64,000 nt of DNA from an uncultured Oscillospiraceae bacterium. GTDB taxonomy: Bacteria > Bacillota > Clostridia > Oscillospirales > Ruminococcaceae. The notes below the pieces were generated by a model. The model did not search any database, was not told where the DNA came from, and saw only the letters and a list, made by a program, of their open reading frames with translations. The translations under genes and the position numbers were made by a program. The stretch spans positions 62,001-126,000 of the forward strand of contig CAKSLF010000003.1 in NCBI GenBank assembly GCA_934466455.1. Direction: 5' to 3'. Of this stretch, positions 43,835 through 53,513 are shown in pieces (positions within the stretch are counted from its first letter, which is position 1; each line of letters starts with the position of its first letter).

Positions 43835-45121
43835 ATGCAGAATGCTGCTGCCATTGTTTATACCGGCGGCTGCGCTCCCCTGTACGAGGGCTGTCCCTCC
43901 GCTATGGGCGAGCTGTTGTTCCGCCCTGTTGCCGAATGGGTAAATGCTGCGCTTGACGCACTTGATATTACCGACAGATGCTATGTAAGACACGAGGGAG
44001 AGGACGCTTTGGAAAAGTGTACCGGCGATTCGCCCGTGTTTGTACATTCTGCCGGGGAGGGTCACCCTATCCTTTCCGCAGGCGAATGGGTAAAAAAGCG
44101 AGAAGAAAAAAACATTATTGTGCTTTGTGCGGAGGCTCCTTTTGTGGACGAGGCTTCCATACAGGGCGCATTGAGCCACCATATTGAAAATAACCATAAT
44201 ATGACTGTTCTTGCCTCCGGCGGAAGAACGGCTTTTATCAAGGAACTTGCAAACAGTGCGTTCTGGGTAAAAGGCGTATTTCTGTCGGAGCTTTTTGAAA
44301 AAGCGGACCCGGAGGATAAGGACGGAAAGGCGTTTATTCCAAATGCGCTGAAGGTCATCTCCGGCATGGGAACCGTTGCGGGCACATTTGTTGCCGGAAA
44401 GCAGGAGCTTAATATGCGTGCGGAAAATGCGGAGGGTCTTCTGACGCTGAACGCCGCCGCCCGCACCATCGTTTTCAAAAAGCTTTGTGCATCGGGCGTT
44501 CAGTTTACCTGCACGGACGGAATTATAATCGCACCGACGGCAAAAATCGGAGCAGGTACAAAAATTTTGCCCGGAACCATAATAAAAGGCAGCACCGAAA
44601 TCGGAAATGACTGCGTAATAGGTCCGAACAGCTATATTGAAGACAGCACAATCGGCGATGAAACAGAAGTGAATTCCACCCAAATCCATTCCGCAAGGCT
44701 TGAAAATAGGGTTAAGATAGGTCCATGGAGCCAAGTTCGTCCGGGCTCGGTTATCCATGACGGGTGCAAAATCGGCGATTATGTGGAGATAAAAAATTCC
44801 GAGGTCGGCGCACGCACCGCAATTGCCCACCTTACATATGTGGGGGATTCCGATGTCGGCGAGGGAGTTAATTTCGGCTGCGGCTGCTGCATAGCAAACT
44901 ATGACGGGCAGCATAAGCACCGCACAAAAATAGGCGACCATGCTTTTCTTGGCTGCAACACAAACCTTATCGCTCCGGTTGAGCTTGGGAACTTTGCTTA
45001 TACTGCGGCGGGCAGCACAATCACAAAAAATGTTCCGGATTATGCCCTTGCGGTAGGAAGAGCAAAGCAGGAAAATATTGCGGATTGGGTAAAAAAGCAC
45101 GACGCAATTAAAATTAAATAG
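43835..45121 (+). CDS. GlmU-like protein with decayed uridyltransferase domain
   Basis: A 428-residue homologue of GlmU, which makes UDP-N-acetylglucosamine. The C-terminal left-handed beta-helix acetyltransferase is intact: VRPGSVIHDGCKIGDYVEIKNS, AHLTYVGDSDVGEG and GCCIANYDGQHKHRTKIGDH with the catalytic His. The N-terminal half begins AAAIVYTGGCAPLYEG, where the nucleotide loop LAAGxGTRMxS should be, so the Arg and Lys used for UTP chemistry are gone and no QxGTGHA motif is seen. It probably only acetylates, or another enzyme does the second step. AGGTGAT precedes the ATG. prs follows 92 bp on. Confidence 0.82.
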   Translation: MQNAAAIVYTGGCAPLYEGCPSAMGELLFRPVAEWVNAALDALDITDRCYVRHEGEDALEKCTGDSPVFVHSAGEGHPILSAGEWVKKREEKNIIVLCAEAPFVDEASIQGALSHHIENNHNMTVLASGGRTAFIKELANSAFWVKGVFLSELFEKADPEDKDGKAFIPNALKVISGMGTVAGTFVAGKQELNMRAENAEGLLTLNAAARTIVFKKLCASGVQFTCTDGIIIAPTAKIGAGTKILPGTIIKGSTEIGNDCVIGPNSYIEDSTIGDETEVNSTQIHSARLENRVKIGPWSQVRPGSVIHDGCKIGDYVEIKNSEVGARTAIAHLTYVGDSDVGEGVNFGCGCCIANYDGQHKHRTKIGDHAFLGCNTNLIAPVELGNFAYTAAGSTITKNVPDYALAVGRAKQENIADWVKKHDAIKIK

Positions 45122-45212
45122 CCGTTTCGTAAGAAACCGTTTTCAGGAAAGTTTTTTATAGCGCAAAAAGCTTAAAAATAAAAACACCATGAGTTAATAG
45201 GAGAGAGTAAAA

Positions 45213-46178
45213 ATGAATATCCACGGGAAGGACATTAAAATTTTCACCGGCAACGCATACCCGAAGGCGGCGGAGGACATAGCAAGAAACCTTGGTCTTC
45301 CGCTTGGAAAATGCTCCGTCGGGCACTTTGCCGACGGCGAGGTCAGTGTTTCGCCGGAGGAATCCGTTCGCGGCTCCGATGTGTTTATCGTTCAGTCCAC
45401 CTGCAATCCGGTAAATGACAATCTTATGGAGCTTATCATAATGATAGACGCTTTCCGCCGTGCCTCCGCCGGAAGAATAACGGCGGTTATCCCTTATTTC
45501 GGATATGCCCGTCAGGACAGAAAAGCGAAAGCAAGAGATCCGATCTCCGCAAAGGTGGTTGCAAATATGCTTACTGCCGCCGGTGCGGACAGAGTTCTTA
45601 CCATGGATCTTCATGCGGCGCAGATTCAGGGATTCTTTGATATTCCCGTTGACCACCTTATGGGCGCACCTATTCTTACTCCCTATTTCCAGCCTATTGT
45701 TCATCACCACGAGGACGAATATGTTGCGGTTTCTCCCGACCACGGCAGCGTAAACCGTGTTCGTAAATTTGCCGAAAAGCTTGATATTCCGCTTGCCATA
45801 ATCGACAAACGCCGCCCCAAAGCCAATGTTTCCGAGGTTATGAATATAATCGGCGATGTAAAGGGCAAAAAGTGCATTATCATGGACGATATGGTCGATA
45901 CTGCGGGCACTCTCTGCGGTGCGGCAAAGGCCCTTGTTGAAGTCGGCGGTGCTCTTTCCGTAACCGCCTGCGCAACCCATGGCCCGCTTTCCGGTCCGGC
46001 AATCGAGCGTATCCAGAACAGCGTTTTGGACGAGCTTGTTCTTCTCGATACCATTCCGATAAGCGAAGAAAAGCGTGCCGCCTGCGACAAAATCACCGTT
46101 CTTCCCGTTGCACCCGTTTTTGCGGAGGCAATCGAGCGCATCTACGGCGACCGCCCCGTAAGCCCGCTCTTTATCTGA
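45213..46178 (+). CDS. prs: Ribose-phosphate pyrophosphokinase
   Basis: Makes PRPP for nucleotides, NAD and some amino acids. The 321-residue protein has [19 protein letters not shown] text ([16 protein letters not shown]), the ATP flap [24 protein letters not shown], and the PRPP-binding loop [14 protein letters not shown]. Start ATG follows GGAGAGAG. The glmU-prs order is conserved in Firmicutes, supporting the GlmU identity of its neighbour. Confidence 0.96.
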   Translation: MNIHGKDIKIFTGNAYPKAAEDIARNLGLPLGKCSVGHFADGEVSVSPEESVRGSDVFIVQSTCNPVNDNLMELIIMIDAFRRASAGRITAVIPYFGYARQDRKAKARDPISAKVVANMLTAAGADRVLTMDLHAAQIQGFFDIPVDHLMGAPILTPYFQPIVHHHEDEYVAVSPDHGSVNRVRKFAEKLDIPLAIIDKRRPKANVSEVMNIIGDVKGKKCIIMDDMVDTAGTLCGAAKALVEVGGALSVTACATHGPLSGPAIERIQNSVLDELVLLDTIPISEEKRAACDKITVLPVAPVFAEAIERIYGDRPVSPLFI

Positions 46179-46200
46179 TTTTTTTTACAATATGAGCACG

Positions 46201-46231
46201 AAAAAGCCCCGCAAAAAGCGGGGCTTTTTTT
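46201..46231 (+). terminator. Terminator of prs
   Basis: AAAAAGCCCCGC (46201-46212), A5 loop, GCGGGGCTTTTTT. Confidence 0.88.
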
Positions 46232-46237
46232 GCGTGC

Positions 46238-46275
46238 AAAAAAATTGAGCACGGAGCGTTTTGCTCCGTGCTCAA
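46238..46275 (-). terminator. Terminator of pncB
   Basis: TTGAGCACGGAGC (46245-46257) and GCTCCGTGCTCAA (46263-46275), 13 bp perfect, with T7 on the minus strand. The arms consist of the TGAGCAC heptamer and its complement. Confidence 0.85.
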
Positions 46276-46288
46276 AAAATATGTGTGC

Positions 46289-47737
46289 TCAAAATGAGGA
46301 TTTGTTCAAAAGGTCGTTGCGCAGATTCCAAAGCTTTTCGGAAAGGTCAACATAATATTTATGCGGGTTCTTGAAGCGTTTTACCTCGTCCCAAAGGGTA
46401 TCGACCTGCTCTGCGCAGTATTTTTTGATTTCCTTGAGGGAGGGGCTTTTATATACGCATTTTCCCTTTTCAAAAATCGGCACGAGCATGCGTTTTGCGG
46501 TAACATCGGTAAGTTCTTTTTTCTTCCAGGTGCTTTCCGGGTCAAAAATAGTAAACGGCTTTGAGGTATCCGGCGCAGGTTCGTCATAAAGGCTGATATA
46601 ATCAGCCATTGCCTTTCCGCTTTCGTTGGAATAGAAACGATAGAAGGTCTTAAAGCCGGGAATGGTTATTTTTTCTGTGCTCTCGCTTATTTTTATAACC
46701 GGCTCGAGCACGCCGTTTCTCTCTGCGGCGGCAAGCTTATATACGCAGCCGAAAACAGGGTCGCTTTTTGCGGTGATGAGGTTTTCGCCTACGCCGAAGC
46801 TGTTGAGCTGCGCCCCTTGGCGAAGAAGCTCGCTTATAAGATACTCGTCGAGGGAATTGGAGGCAACGATTCCGCAATCGGTATAGCCTGCGTCATCAAG
46901 CATCTTGCGTGCCTTTACGGAAAGATAGGCGATGTCGCCGCTGTCTATGCGAACGCCCTTCGGGCGATAACCCATGGGCTTGAGCACCTCGTCAAAGACC
47001 TTGATTGCGTTTGGAATGCCGGATTTGAGCACATTGTAGGTATCAACAAGCAGGGTGCAGTTATCTGGATATATTTCGGCATATGCCTTAAATGCTTCGT
47101 ATTCGGAGCCCATAAGCTGAACCCAGCTGTGAGCCATGGTTCCGACGGCAGGAACACCGTAATCACGGTCGGTGATTGCGCAGGCGGTTGCGCCTACGCC
47201 GCCGATATATGCCGCCCTTGCACCAAGGATTGCGGCGTCGGCGTTTTGAGCACGGCGGGAACCGAACTCCATAACCGGGCGGCCGTCCGCCGCACGGGCA
47301 ATACGGTTTGCCTTTGTTGCAATAAGGCTTTGGTGGTTGGCAATAAGAAGGGTTACGGTTTCAACAAGCTGCGCCTGAACGGCGGGACCCTTTACGACGA
47401 TAATAGGCTCTCTTGGGAAAATAGGGGTGCCCTCGGGAATACTCCATACATCGCACTTAAATTCAAAATTGTGCAGATAGTCAAGAAATTTTTCGGAAAA
47501 GCAATTTTTGCTGCGAAGAAATTCAATGTCCTCGTCGGTAAAGCAAAGGTTTTTCATATAGTCGATAAGCTGCTCCAAGCCGGCAAAAATGGCAAAGCCG
47601 CCGTCGTCGGGAATACGGCGGAAAAACACATCGAATACGGCAACGGTATCTTCCATGCCTTTTTCAAGATAGCCGTTCATCATGGTAAGCTCATAAAAAT
47701 CCGTGAGCATGCTCAAATTTCGTTCGTTCCTGTTCAT
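46289..47737 (-). CDS. pncB: Nicotinate phosphoribosyltransferase
   Basis: Salvages nicotinate into NAD by joining it to PRPP, the product of the convergent prs gene. The 482-residue protein has LTDFYELTMMNGYL at the start, FGSRRAQNADAAILGARAAY, GTMAHSWVQ, LVDTYNVLKSGIPNAI and VRIDSGDIAYLS. The ATG at 47737 follows AAGGAG; earlier in-frame sequence overlaps the promoter and has no homology. Confidence 0.95.
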   Translation of the reverse strand: MNRNERNLSMLTDFYELTMMNGYLEKGMEDTVAVFDVFFRRIPDDGGFAIFAGLEQLIDYMKNLCFTDEDIEFLRSKNCFSEKFLDYLHNFEFKCDVWSIPEGTPIFPREPIIVVKGPAVQAQLVETVTLLIANHQSLIATKANRIARAADGRPVMEFGSRRAQNADAAILGARAAYIGGVGATACAITDRDYGVPAVGTMAHSWVQLMGSEYEAFKAYAEIYPDNCTLLVDTYNVLKSGIPNAIKVFDEVLKPMGYRPKGVRIDSGDIAYLSVKARKMLDDAGYTDCGIVASNSLDEYLISELLRQGAQLNSFGVGENLITAKSDPVFGCVYKLAAAERNGVLEPVIKISESTEKITIPGFKTFYRFYSNESGKAMADYISLYDEPAPDTSKPFTIFDPESTWKKKELTDVTAKRMLVPIFEKGKCVYKSPSLKEIKKYCAEQVDTLWDEVKRFKNPHKYYVDLSEKLWNLRNDLLNKSSF

Positions 47738-47801
47738 TAAACTACACTCCTTTTTCTTGAAAGCCGCCGGCATTTTCTCGCCGGGCTTTACATCCGACTT
47801 T

Positions 47802-47830
47802 ATATTAGCACTAATTGTACGCTTTTTCAA
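47802..47830 (-). promoter_or_regulatory. Sigma-A promoter of pncB
   Basis: TTGAAA (47830-47825), 17-nt spacer, TAATAT (47807-47802) on the minus strand. Confidence 0.65.
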
Positions 47831-47843
47831 TGCAAAGGGAAAT

Positions 47844-49538
47844 TTATTCGGCAAAAAGGGGAACAATCGCCCATTTTTCACTGCTGAAAAGGCCGTGGGT
47901 AGTCATTTTTATTTTTGGGATCACCGGCAGGCTTACAAAAGCCATGGTCATAAAAGGCTCTATATCCTCGGGAACGCCAAGAGAATAAACGCTTTTGCGG
48001 ACGGTTTCGTTTTGCTTTGCCACATCATAAACGGAAGCATCGGTCATAAGTCCGGCAAAGGGCAGGGGCATTTCGGCAAGGACGGAACCGCCTTTTACCG
48101 CAGCCATTCCGCCGCCAAGCTCCCGAACACGGTTTGCGGCAAAAGCCATCTCCGCTTCGCTTGTTCCGATTACTATCAGGTTATGGGAATCGTGAGAAAC
48201 TGAGGCGGCGATTGCGCCTTCTTTAAGCCCGATTCCATGGATAAAGCCAAGCCCGATATGTCCGGTGTTTTTGTGCCTCTCAATTACCGCAAGCTTCAGA
48301 ATATCCTTTTCGGTATCAATACCGTTGTTTTTATCAAAATCAACATCAAGAAGGGCTTCTTCGGTAATAAGCTGGTGCTTTACAAGGTCGATTACACGGC
48401 ATTTATGAATGCCCTCTGCGGAAATGTGAAAATCCTTTTCGGAAAGCGGGGAAAGGTTGAACGAACTCAGTACACGCTTTTTGAGGGCGGGAGAAACAGC
48501 GGGGTTATCAAATTTCGCAAGAACGCAGCCGGAAACCACCTTTTTTCCAAGGTGATAAACATCACGGACGGAAACTTCTTCAAGGCTGTCGAGAACGAGG
48601 AGATTTGCATTGTATCCCGGTGCGACGGCACCTTCGTTTTTAAGCCCAAAAGCCTCCGCCGCCTGAAGGGTAGCCATGCGTATGCCGGTTACCGGGCTTT
48701 TGCCCGCTTTTGCGGCAAGACGGATTATATCGTCGATATGACCGTTCGCAATAAGGTCTGCGGCGTGCTTGTCGTCGGTAACAAGAAGGCAGCGGCGGCT
48801 CCATGGTTCATCAAAAAGGGATATAAGCCCGGAAAGGTTGCGTGCGGCGGTGCCGTTTCTTATCATAACCCGCTGTCCCTTGCGTATGCGTTCCTCGGCT
48901 TCCTCTTTGGAGGAACATTCGTGGTCGTCCCTAATGCCGGCGGCAATGTATTTGTCAAGGTCATGCCCGGAAAGAAGAGGGGCGTGACCGTTTATCACTC
49001 TGCCTTTTGCGTTTGCGGAATTTATTTTGTCCATAACGCCGGGGTCGCCGGAAATAACGCCCACATAGTTCATCATTTCCGCAAGCCCAAGGACTCTTTT
49101 GCGAGAGTAAAAAGGCTCGATTTCGGCGGCGGAAAGCTCTGCGCCGGATTCGTCGAATGCCGTTGCCGGAACGCAGGAGGGAACCATAATATAGACATCA
49201 AGAGGCAGCCCCTCGCTTGCTTCAAGCATAAAGTCAATGCCCTCCGCTCCGCAGACATTGGCAATTTCGTGGGGATCGGCAACAACGGCGGAGGTTCCGT
49301 GGAGCACCGCTGCCCTTGCAAATTCCGCAGGCAGCATCATGGTGCTTTCTATATGTATATGCCCGTCAATAAAGCCGGGGCATATGTACTTTCCGGCGGC
49401 GTCGTAGACAACATCGGCGTCACAATCGGAATAATCGCCGATTCCGGCTATTTTTTCGCCGTCAATCAGCACATTTTCTTTGATAACCTCGTCCGTAAAA
49501 ACATTTACGACGCTTCCGTTTTTAAGCAGCGTTTTCAT
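47844..49538 (-). CDS. ade: Adenine deaminase
   Basis: Converts adenine to hypoxanthine in purine salvage. The 564-residue amidohydrolase has PGFIDGHIHIESTMMLPAEFAR for metal binding, HGTSAVVADPHEIANVCG, NGHAPLLSG and a C-terminal domain with IGTSEAEMAFAANRVRELGGG. The ATG at 49538 is downstream of GGGGGAT. No purine riboswitch is seen; a sigma-A promoter is close. Confidence 0.95.
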   Translation of the reverse strand: MKTLLKNGSVVNVFTDEVIKENVLIDGEKIAGIGDYSDCDADVVYDAAGKYICPGFIDGHIHIESTMMLPAEFARAAVLHGTSAVVADPHEIANVCGAEGIDFMLEASEGLPLDVYIMVPSCVPATAFDESGAELSAAEIEPFYSRKRVLGLAEMMNYVGVISGDPGVMDKINSANAKGRVINGHAPLLSGHDLDKYIAAGIRDDHECSSKEEAEERIRKGQRVMIRNGTAARNLSGLISLFDEPWSRRCLLVTDDKHAADLIANGHIDDIIRLAAKAGKSPVTGIRMATLQAAEAFGLKNEGAVAPGYNANLLVLDSLEEVSVRDVYHLGKKVVSGCVLAKFDNPAVSPALKKRVLSSFNLSPLSEKDFHISAEGIHKCRVIDLVKHQLITEEALLDVDFDKNNGIDTEKDILKLAVIERHKNTGHIGLGFIHGIGLKEGAIAASVSHDSHNLIVIGTSEAEMAFAANRVRELGGGMAAVKGGSVLAEMPLPFAGLMTDASVYDVAKQNETVRKSVYSLGVPEDIEPFMTMAFVSLPVIPKIKMTTHGLFSSEKWAIVPLFAE

Positions 49539-49579
49539 CGAAAAATCCCCCTTAAAAAAGCCTTGTTCTTTATATGTCA

Positions 49580-49608
49580 ATAATATATCTTTATAAAGCG
49601 AATGTCAA
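49580..49608 (-). promoter_or_regulatory. Sigma-A promoter of ade
   Basis: TTGACA (49608-49603), 17-nt spacer, TATTAT (49585-49580) on the minus strand. Confidence 0.75.
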
Positions 49609-49615
49609 AAGCTTT

Positions 49616-50953
49616 TTATCCGGCGGAGGAATTTTTCCAGCTTCGGATCTGCTTTATGTAGAGCAAAATTCCGATTGTTCCGGTTATGGTTTCCGCCGCA
49701 GGAAAAGCGATCCATGCATAGTTAAGCCCTATAAGCGACATAAGGAAAAATATCGGGATAAGGCAGAATATCTGGCGGGAGAGGGTAAGCAAAACGCTTG
49801 GCGCAGCGTTTCCGATAGCCTGAAAAAACACCGGCAGCATAAGAGAAAAGGTTGCGGGAACAAAGCTTATTCCGATTATTCTAAGAGCTATGCGCCCGAT
49901 TTCAAAAACTTTTTGCGAATTTGAAAATATTCCGAGAAGCTGCACCGGGATAAGCTCAAAACAGGCGGTTCCCACAAGCATAAATCCTGCGGTTATGCCT
50001 ATTGCTATTGCAATGGTACGGCGCACCCTTGAATAATTTTCCGTGGCATAGTTATAGCTGATTATAGGAACAATGCAGGTTTGAAGCCCGGTAAGGGGAA
50101 TAAAGAAGAATGATTGGATTTTGTAATAAAGCCCAAGCACCGTAACTGCCTCATCGCAAAAGCCCGCCAAAATTATGTTGAGCACAAGAATATATACGGT
50201 ATACAGCGACTGCATAAGAATCGACGGATAACCAAGGACAAAAATGTTTTTTGTATAGAAAGGTATTGTATGAAATGCGGGAGGGCGGCGCAGCCCTTTA
50301 ATTCCGGTTATTACGGCGGCAATGACCTGCCCGCAGACGGTTGCGATTCCCGCACCGGCAACGCCCATCTCCGGAAAGCCGAAAAGCCCGAAAATCATAA
50401 TCGGGTCAAGCACAATGTTGCAGATTGCGCCGCAAATTTGCGCCGCCATAGGCAGGGTCATATTTCCCTCTGCCTGATGAACCTTTGTAAATATACTTTC
50501 GCAAAAAAGCCCTATGCTTCCGATACAGACGATTTTGCCGTAAGTTACGGCGTATTCAACCGCTTGCGGGTCCTTTGCGGAAATTTCGGCAAAAAGCCGC
50601 ATAAAGAAAAAGGAGAGCAGCGCAAAAACAGCCCACATAGCTATTGATATAACAAAGCCGCAGCCGGCGGCGTCGTTTGCGGCGGAATCCCGCTTTTCCG
50701 CATAATAGCGTGCCATAAGCGTGTTTACGCCGACGCCCGTCCCTACGGCAAGGGCTATTGCAATAAGCTGTATAGGATATACGACGGAAAGCGCAGTAAG
50801 ACCGTGCTCGGAGTATTTTCCGACAAAAAAGCTGTCCACGATATTATAGAGTGCCTGAATAAGCAGTGCGAGCATAACCGGCGGTGCGATTTTAAGCAGC
50901 ACCTTGCCTATGCTTTCCGTTCCGTAAAAGGAAGGATTGTTTCCGTTCTTCAT
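49616..50953 (-). CDS. MATE family efflux transporter (second)
   Basis: A 445-residue, ~12-helix transporter with IAPPVMLALLIQALYNIVDS and FFVGKYSEHGLTALSV at the N-terminus, and a second half starting LGYPSILMQSLYTVYILVLN. It is only distantly like the MATE at 6042-7373 and has no adjacent regulator. The ATG at 50953 follows GGAGGTG. Substrate not predictable. Confidence 0.9.
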   Translation of the reverse strand: MKNGNNPSFYGTESIGKVLLKIAPPVMLALLIQALYNIVDSFFVGKYSEHGLTALSVVYPIQLIAIALAVGTGVGVNTLMARYYAEKRDSAANDAAGCGFVISIAMWAVFALLSFFFMRLFAEISAKDPQAVEYAVTYGKIVCIGSIGLFCESIFTKVHQAEGNMTLPMAAQICGAICNIVLDPIMIFGLFGFPEMGVAGAGIATVCGQVIAAVITGIKGLRRPPAFHTIPFYTKNIFVLGYPSILMQSLYTVYILVLNIILAGFCDEAVTVLGLYYKIQSFFFIPLTGLQTCIVPIISYNYATENYSRVRRTIAIAIGITAGFMLVGTACFELIPVQLLGIFSNSQKVFEIGRIALRIIGISFVPATFSLMLPVFFQAIGNAAPSVLLTLSRQIFCLIPIFFLMSLIGLNYAWIAFPAAETITGTIGILLYIKQIRSWKNSSAG

Positions 50954-51011
50954 AAAGAACACCTCCAAGCTTCATGCGGTAAAATCCTGCGGATAAAACC
51001 CCGTAAAAATC

Positions 51012-51040
51012 AAAAAAACAGTGTAAAACACTGCTTTTTT
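51012..51040 (-). terminator. Terminator of ftsH
   Basis: CAGTGT and ACACTG (51019-51024, 51028-51033) inside A and T runs, between the ftsH stop and the MATE start. Confidence 0.65.
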
Positions 51041-51099
51041 GATGAACGGAATATATTATATAATAGTAAAGAAAAATTGCAAGAGAAAATTTTGAAAAA

Positions 51100-52935
51100 T
51101 TATTTTTCGGTATTTTCATCGTTGAGTATGCTCATAAATTCCTCGCCGGTAATGGTTTCTTTGCTGTAAAGGAATTTGGCAAGCTCATCAAGCTTTTCAC
51201 GATTTTCGGTAATTATGCCGATTGCTTTTTCGTGCTCCTTTTTAACAAGGGCTATAACGAGAGAATCAATTTCATCCTGTGTTTTTGCGGAGCAGGCAAG
51301 GGAGGAATCACCGCCGAGATACTGGTTTGTGACGGTTTCAAGTGCAACCATATCAAATTCCTCGCTCATTCCGTAGCGGGTGAGCATGGCTCTTGCAAGC
51401 TTGGTGGCTTGCTCTATGTCGTTGGAGGCACCTGTTGTTACGGAACCGAAAACAACCTCCTCTGCGGAGCGACCGCCGGTAAGGGTTGCAATTTTGTTTT
51501 CAATTTCCTCCTTGGTCATAAGGTAGTGGTCGCCGTCCTCCACCTGCATGGTATAGCCGAGGGCACCGGAGGTGCGGGGGATAATGGTGATTTTTTGAAC
51601 CGGAGCGGAATTTGTCTGTTTTGCGGCAACAAGCGCATGACCGATTTCGTGATAGGCGACAATCCATTTTTCCTTATCGGTAAGGATCGCATTTTTGCGC
51701 TGATAGCCGGCAATAACGACTTCGATGCTCTCCTCAAGGTCCGCTTGGGAAACAAGCTTTCTTCCGGAGCGCACCGCACGCAGTGCGGCTTCGTTTACTA
51801 TATTGGCAAGCTCTGCGCCGGATGCGCCGGAAGCCATTCTTGCAATGGCGGTAAAGTCGATATTATCCTCAAGCTTTACATCTCTTGCATGGACCCGAAG
51901 TATAGCCTCTCTGCCTTTAAGGTCGGGGAGCTCAACGGGAATACGGCGGTCAAAGCGTCCGGGGCGGGTAAGAGCGGGGTCGAGGGATTCCGGGCGGTTT
52001 GTTGCGGCAAGAATGATAACGCCGTTGTTGCCCTCAAAGCCGTCCATTTCGGTAAGAAGCTGATTAAGGGTCTGCTCACGCTCGTCATTGCCGCCGTATG
52101 CGCTTCCGCTGCTGCGCTTTTGACCGATGGCGTCTATTTCGTCAATAAAAACTATGCAGGGAGCTTTTTCCTTGGCTTGGCTGAAAAGCTCGCGGACCTT
52201 TGAAGCACCCATTCCCACAAACATTTCCACAAACTCGGAGCCGGAAATTGAGAAGAAGGGAACATGAGATTCGCCGGCAACGGCTTTTGCAAGCATTGTT
52301 TTTCCCGTTCCGGGAGGGCCGACAAGAAGTATGCCCTTCGGCATGGAAGCACCGATTTCTTTATATTTGCTTGGGTCGTGAAGATAATTTACGATTTCCT
52401 GAAGGCTTTCCTTCGCTTCGTCCTCGCCCGCAACATCGGAAAAGCTTATGCCCTCTGTGGACTGGACATATACCTTTGCACCGGAATCGCCTTTTCCGAA
52501 CATCATTGAGGCTGCGCCTCCGCCGGCTTTATCCATCATTTTTTTTGCAATAAGCTGACCGAGTACAATAAAAATTACTCCGGGCAGCACCCATGTAAGC
52601 AGCGCACTTACAAACGGCGACATCTGCTCGACAATCTCGCCGGAAAACTCTGCGCCGGAAGCGTGCAGACGGTCGATAAGTCCGGGGTCGTTCATAATTC
52701 CGGTTTTATAGATTTTTGTGTTTTCCTTATTGGTGAAAACTATTTGATTTTCTTCAACCTCAACCTTGCCGATCTCGCCTTTTTCGGTCATGGTCATAAA
52801 GGTGCCGTAATCGACCTCTTTTACCTGTTTTTCGGCAAGCCACGGCATTACTAAAAAGTTGAGCACCGAAAGAACGATGAGTGCCACCGCATAGTAGTAT
52901 ATCAGCGGTCTTTTAGGGGTTTTTACTTCTTTCAT
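51100..52935 (-). CDS. ftsH: ATP-dependent zinc metalloprotease FtsH
   Basis: Membrane quality-control protease. The 611-residue protein has helices near 12-30 and 108-130 with a short outside domain, then AAA+ motifs [17 protein letters not shown] and [12 protein letters not shown], the arginine-finger region TRPGRFDRR, and the zinc site HEIGHALVA. Length is normal. A sigma-A promoter lies ~60 bp upstream. Confidence 0.96.
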   Translation of the reverse strand: MKEVKTPKRPLIYYYAVALIVLSVLNFLVMPWLAEKQVKEVDYGTFMTMTEKGEIGKVEVEENQIVFTNKENTKIYKTGIMNDPGLIDRLHASGAEFSGEIVEQMSPFVSALLTWVLPGVIFIVLGQLIAKKMMDKAGGGAASMMFGKGDSGAKVYVQSTEGISFSDVAGEDEAKESLQEIVNYLHDPSKYKEIGASMPKGILLVGPPGTGKTMLAKAVAGESHVPFFSISGSEFVEMFVGMGASKVRELFSQAKEKAPCIVFIDEIDAIGQKRSSGSAYGGNDEREQTLNQLLTEMDGFEGNNGVIILAATNRPESLDPALTRPGRFDRRIPVELPDLKGREAILRVHARDVKLEDNIDFTAIARMASGASGAELANIVNEAALRAVRSGRKLVSQADLEESIEVVIAGYQRKNAILTDKEKWIVAYHEIGHALVAAKQTNSAPVQKITIIPRTSGALGYTMQVEDGDHYLMTKEEIENKIATLTGGRSAEEVVFGSVTTGASNDIEQATKLARAMLTRYGMSEEFDMVALETVTNQYLGGDSSLACSAKTQDEIDSLVIALVKKEHEKAIGIITENREKLDELAKFLYSKETITGEEFMSILNDENTEK

Positions 52936-52995
52936 TTTGCTGCCTCCAAAAACGGAATTTGCCGCAAATTACGGCGTTACATATATTACATATAT

Positions 52996-53024
52996 TTTAT
53001 ATTACGGTAAAGGACAAATTGCAA
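52996..53024 (-). promoter_or_regulatory. Sigma-A promoter of ftsH
   Basis: TTGCAA (53024-53019), 17-nt spacer, TATAAA (53001-52996) on the minus strand. The rest of 53025-53305 contains no gene I can support. Confidence 0.65.
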
Positions 53025-53308
53025 CAGAAAACAAGAATGTGTTACAAAAAATTTATATTTTCACTGCGGCAAGCTTGAAAAAGCATTAAAGTAAACACGG
53101 CTTTGAACATCAGGTATTCGGCGAAGTAAGGAGGAAGAGCATCCTGTCGCAAAACAAAACTTTTTTCAAGGCAAACATTTTTTACCAAAGCGAAAATTTC
53201 TGAAACAGAAAAGCTTTCCGGACTGTAAACAAAATCGACAGCGGAGGCGCAGGCTTTTAAGATGTTTACATTCTGCGCTTCCGTTAGTATATGTCCAAAA
53301 GCTTATAA

Positions 53309-53343
53309 CAAAAGAGCACTTGCAAAAAACAAGTGCTCTTTTG
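53309..53343 (-). terminator. Hairpin just after tRNA-Ala
   Basis: CAAAAGAGCACTTG (53309-53322) and CAAGTGCTCTTTTG (53330-53343), 14 bp perfect, 2 bp past the tRNA CCA end. Confidence 0.7.
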
Positions 53344-53345
53344 TT

Positions 53346-53421
<76 letters not shown>

Positions 53422-53456
53422 ATAAGAACCGCCGACCTTTTTTGTCAGCGGTTGAT

Positions 53457-53485
53457 ATTATAGCACAGATTTATGCCTGTGTCCA
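53457..53485 (-). promoter_or_regulatory. Sigma-A promoter of tRNA-Ala
   Basis: TGGACA (53485-53480), 17-nt spacer, TATAAT (53462-53457) on the minus strand. A short hairpin (53430-53452) lies in the leader. Confidence 0.7.
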
Positions 53486-53513
53486 TAGGTTTTGAAAAAA
53501 TTTTTCAATTTTT

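Noticed and set aside
49539..49615. Purine riboswitch upstream of ade
   Set aside because: The gap is too short and is filled by a consensus promoter.
52936..53345. A small RNA gene between ftsH and tRNA-Ala
   Set aside because: Only the ftsH promoter and a tRNA-proximal hairpin could be supported; no known RNA family pattern was seen.
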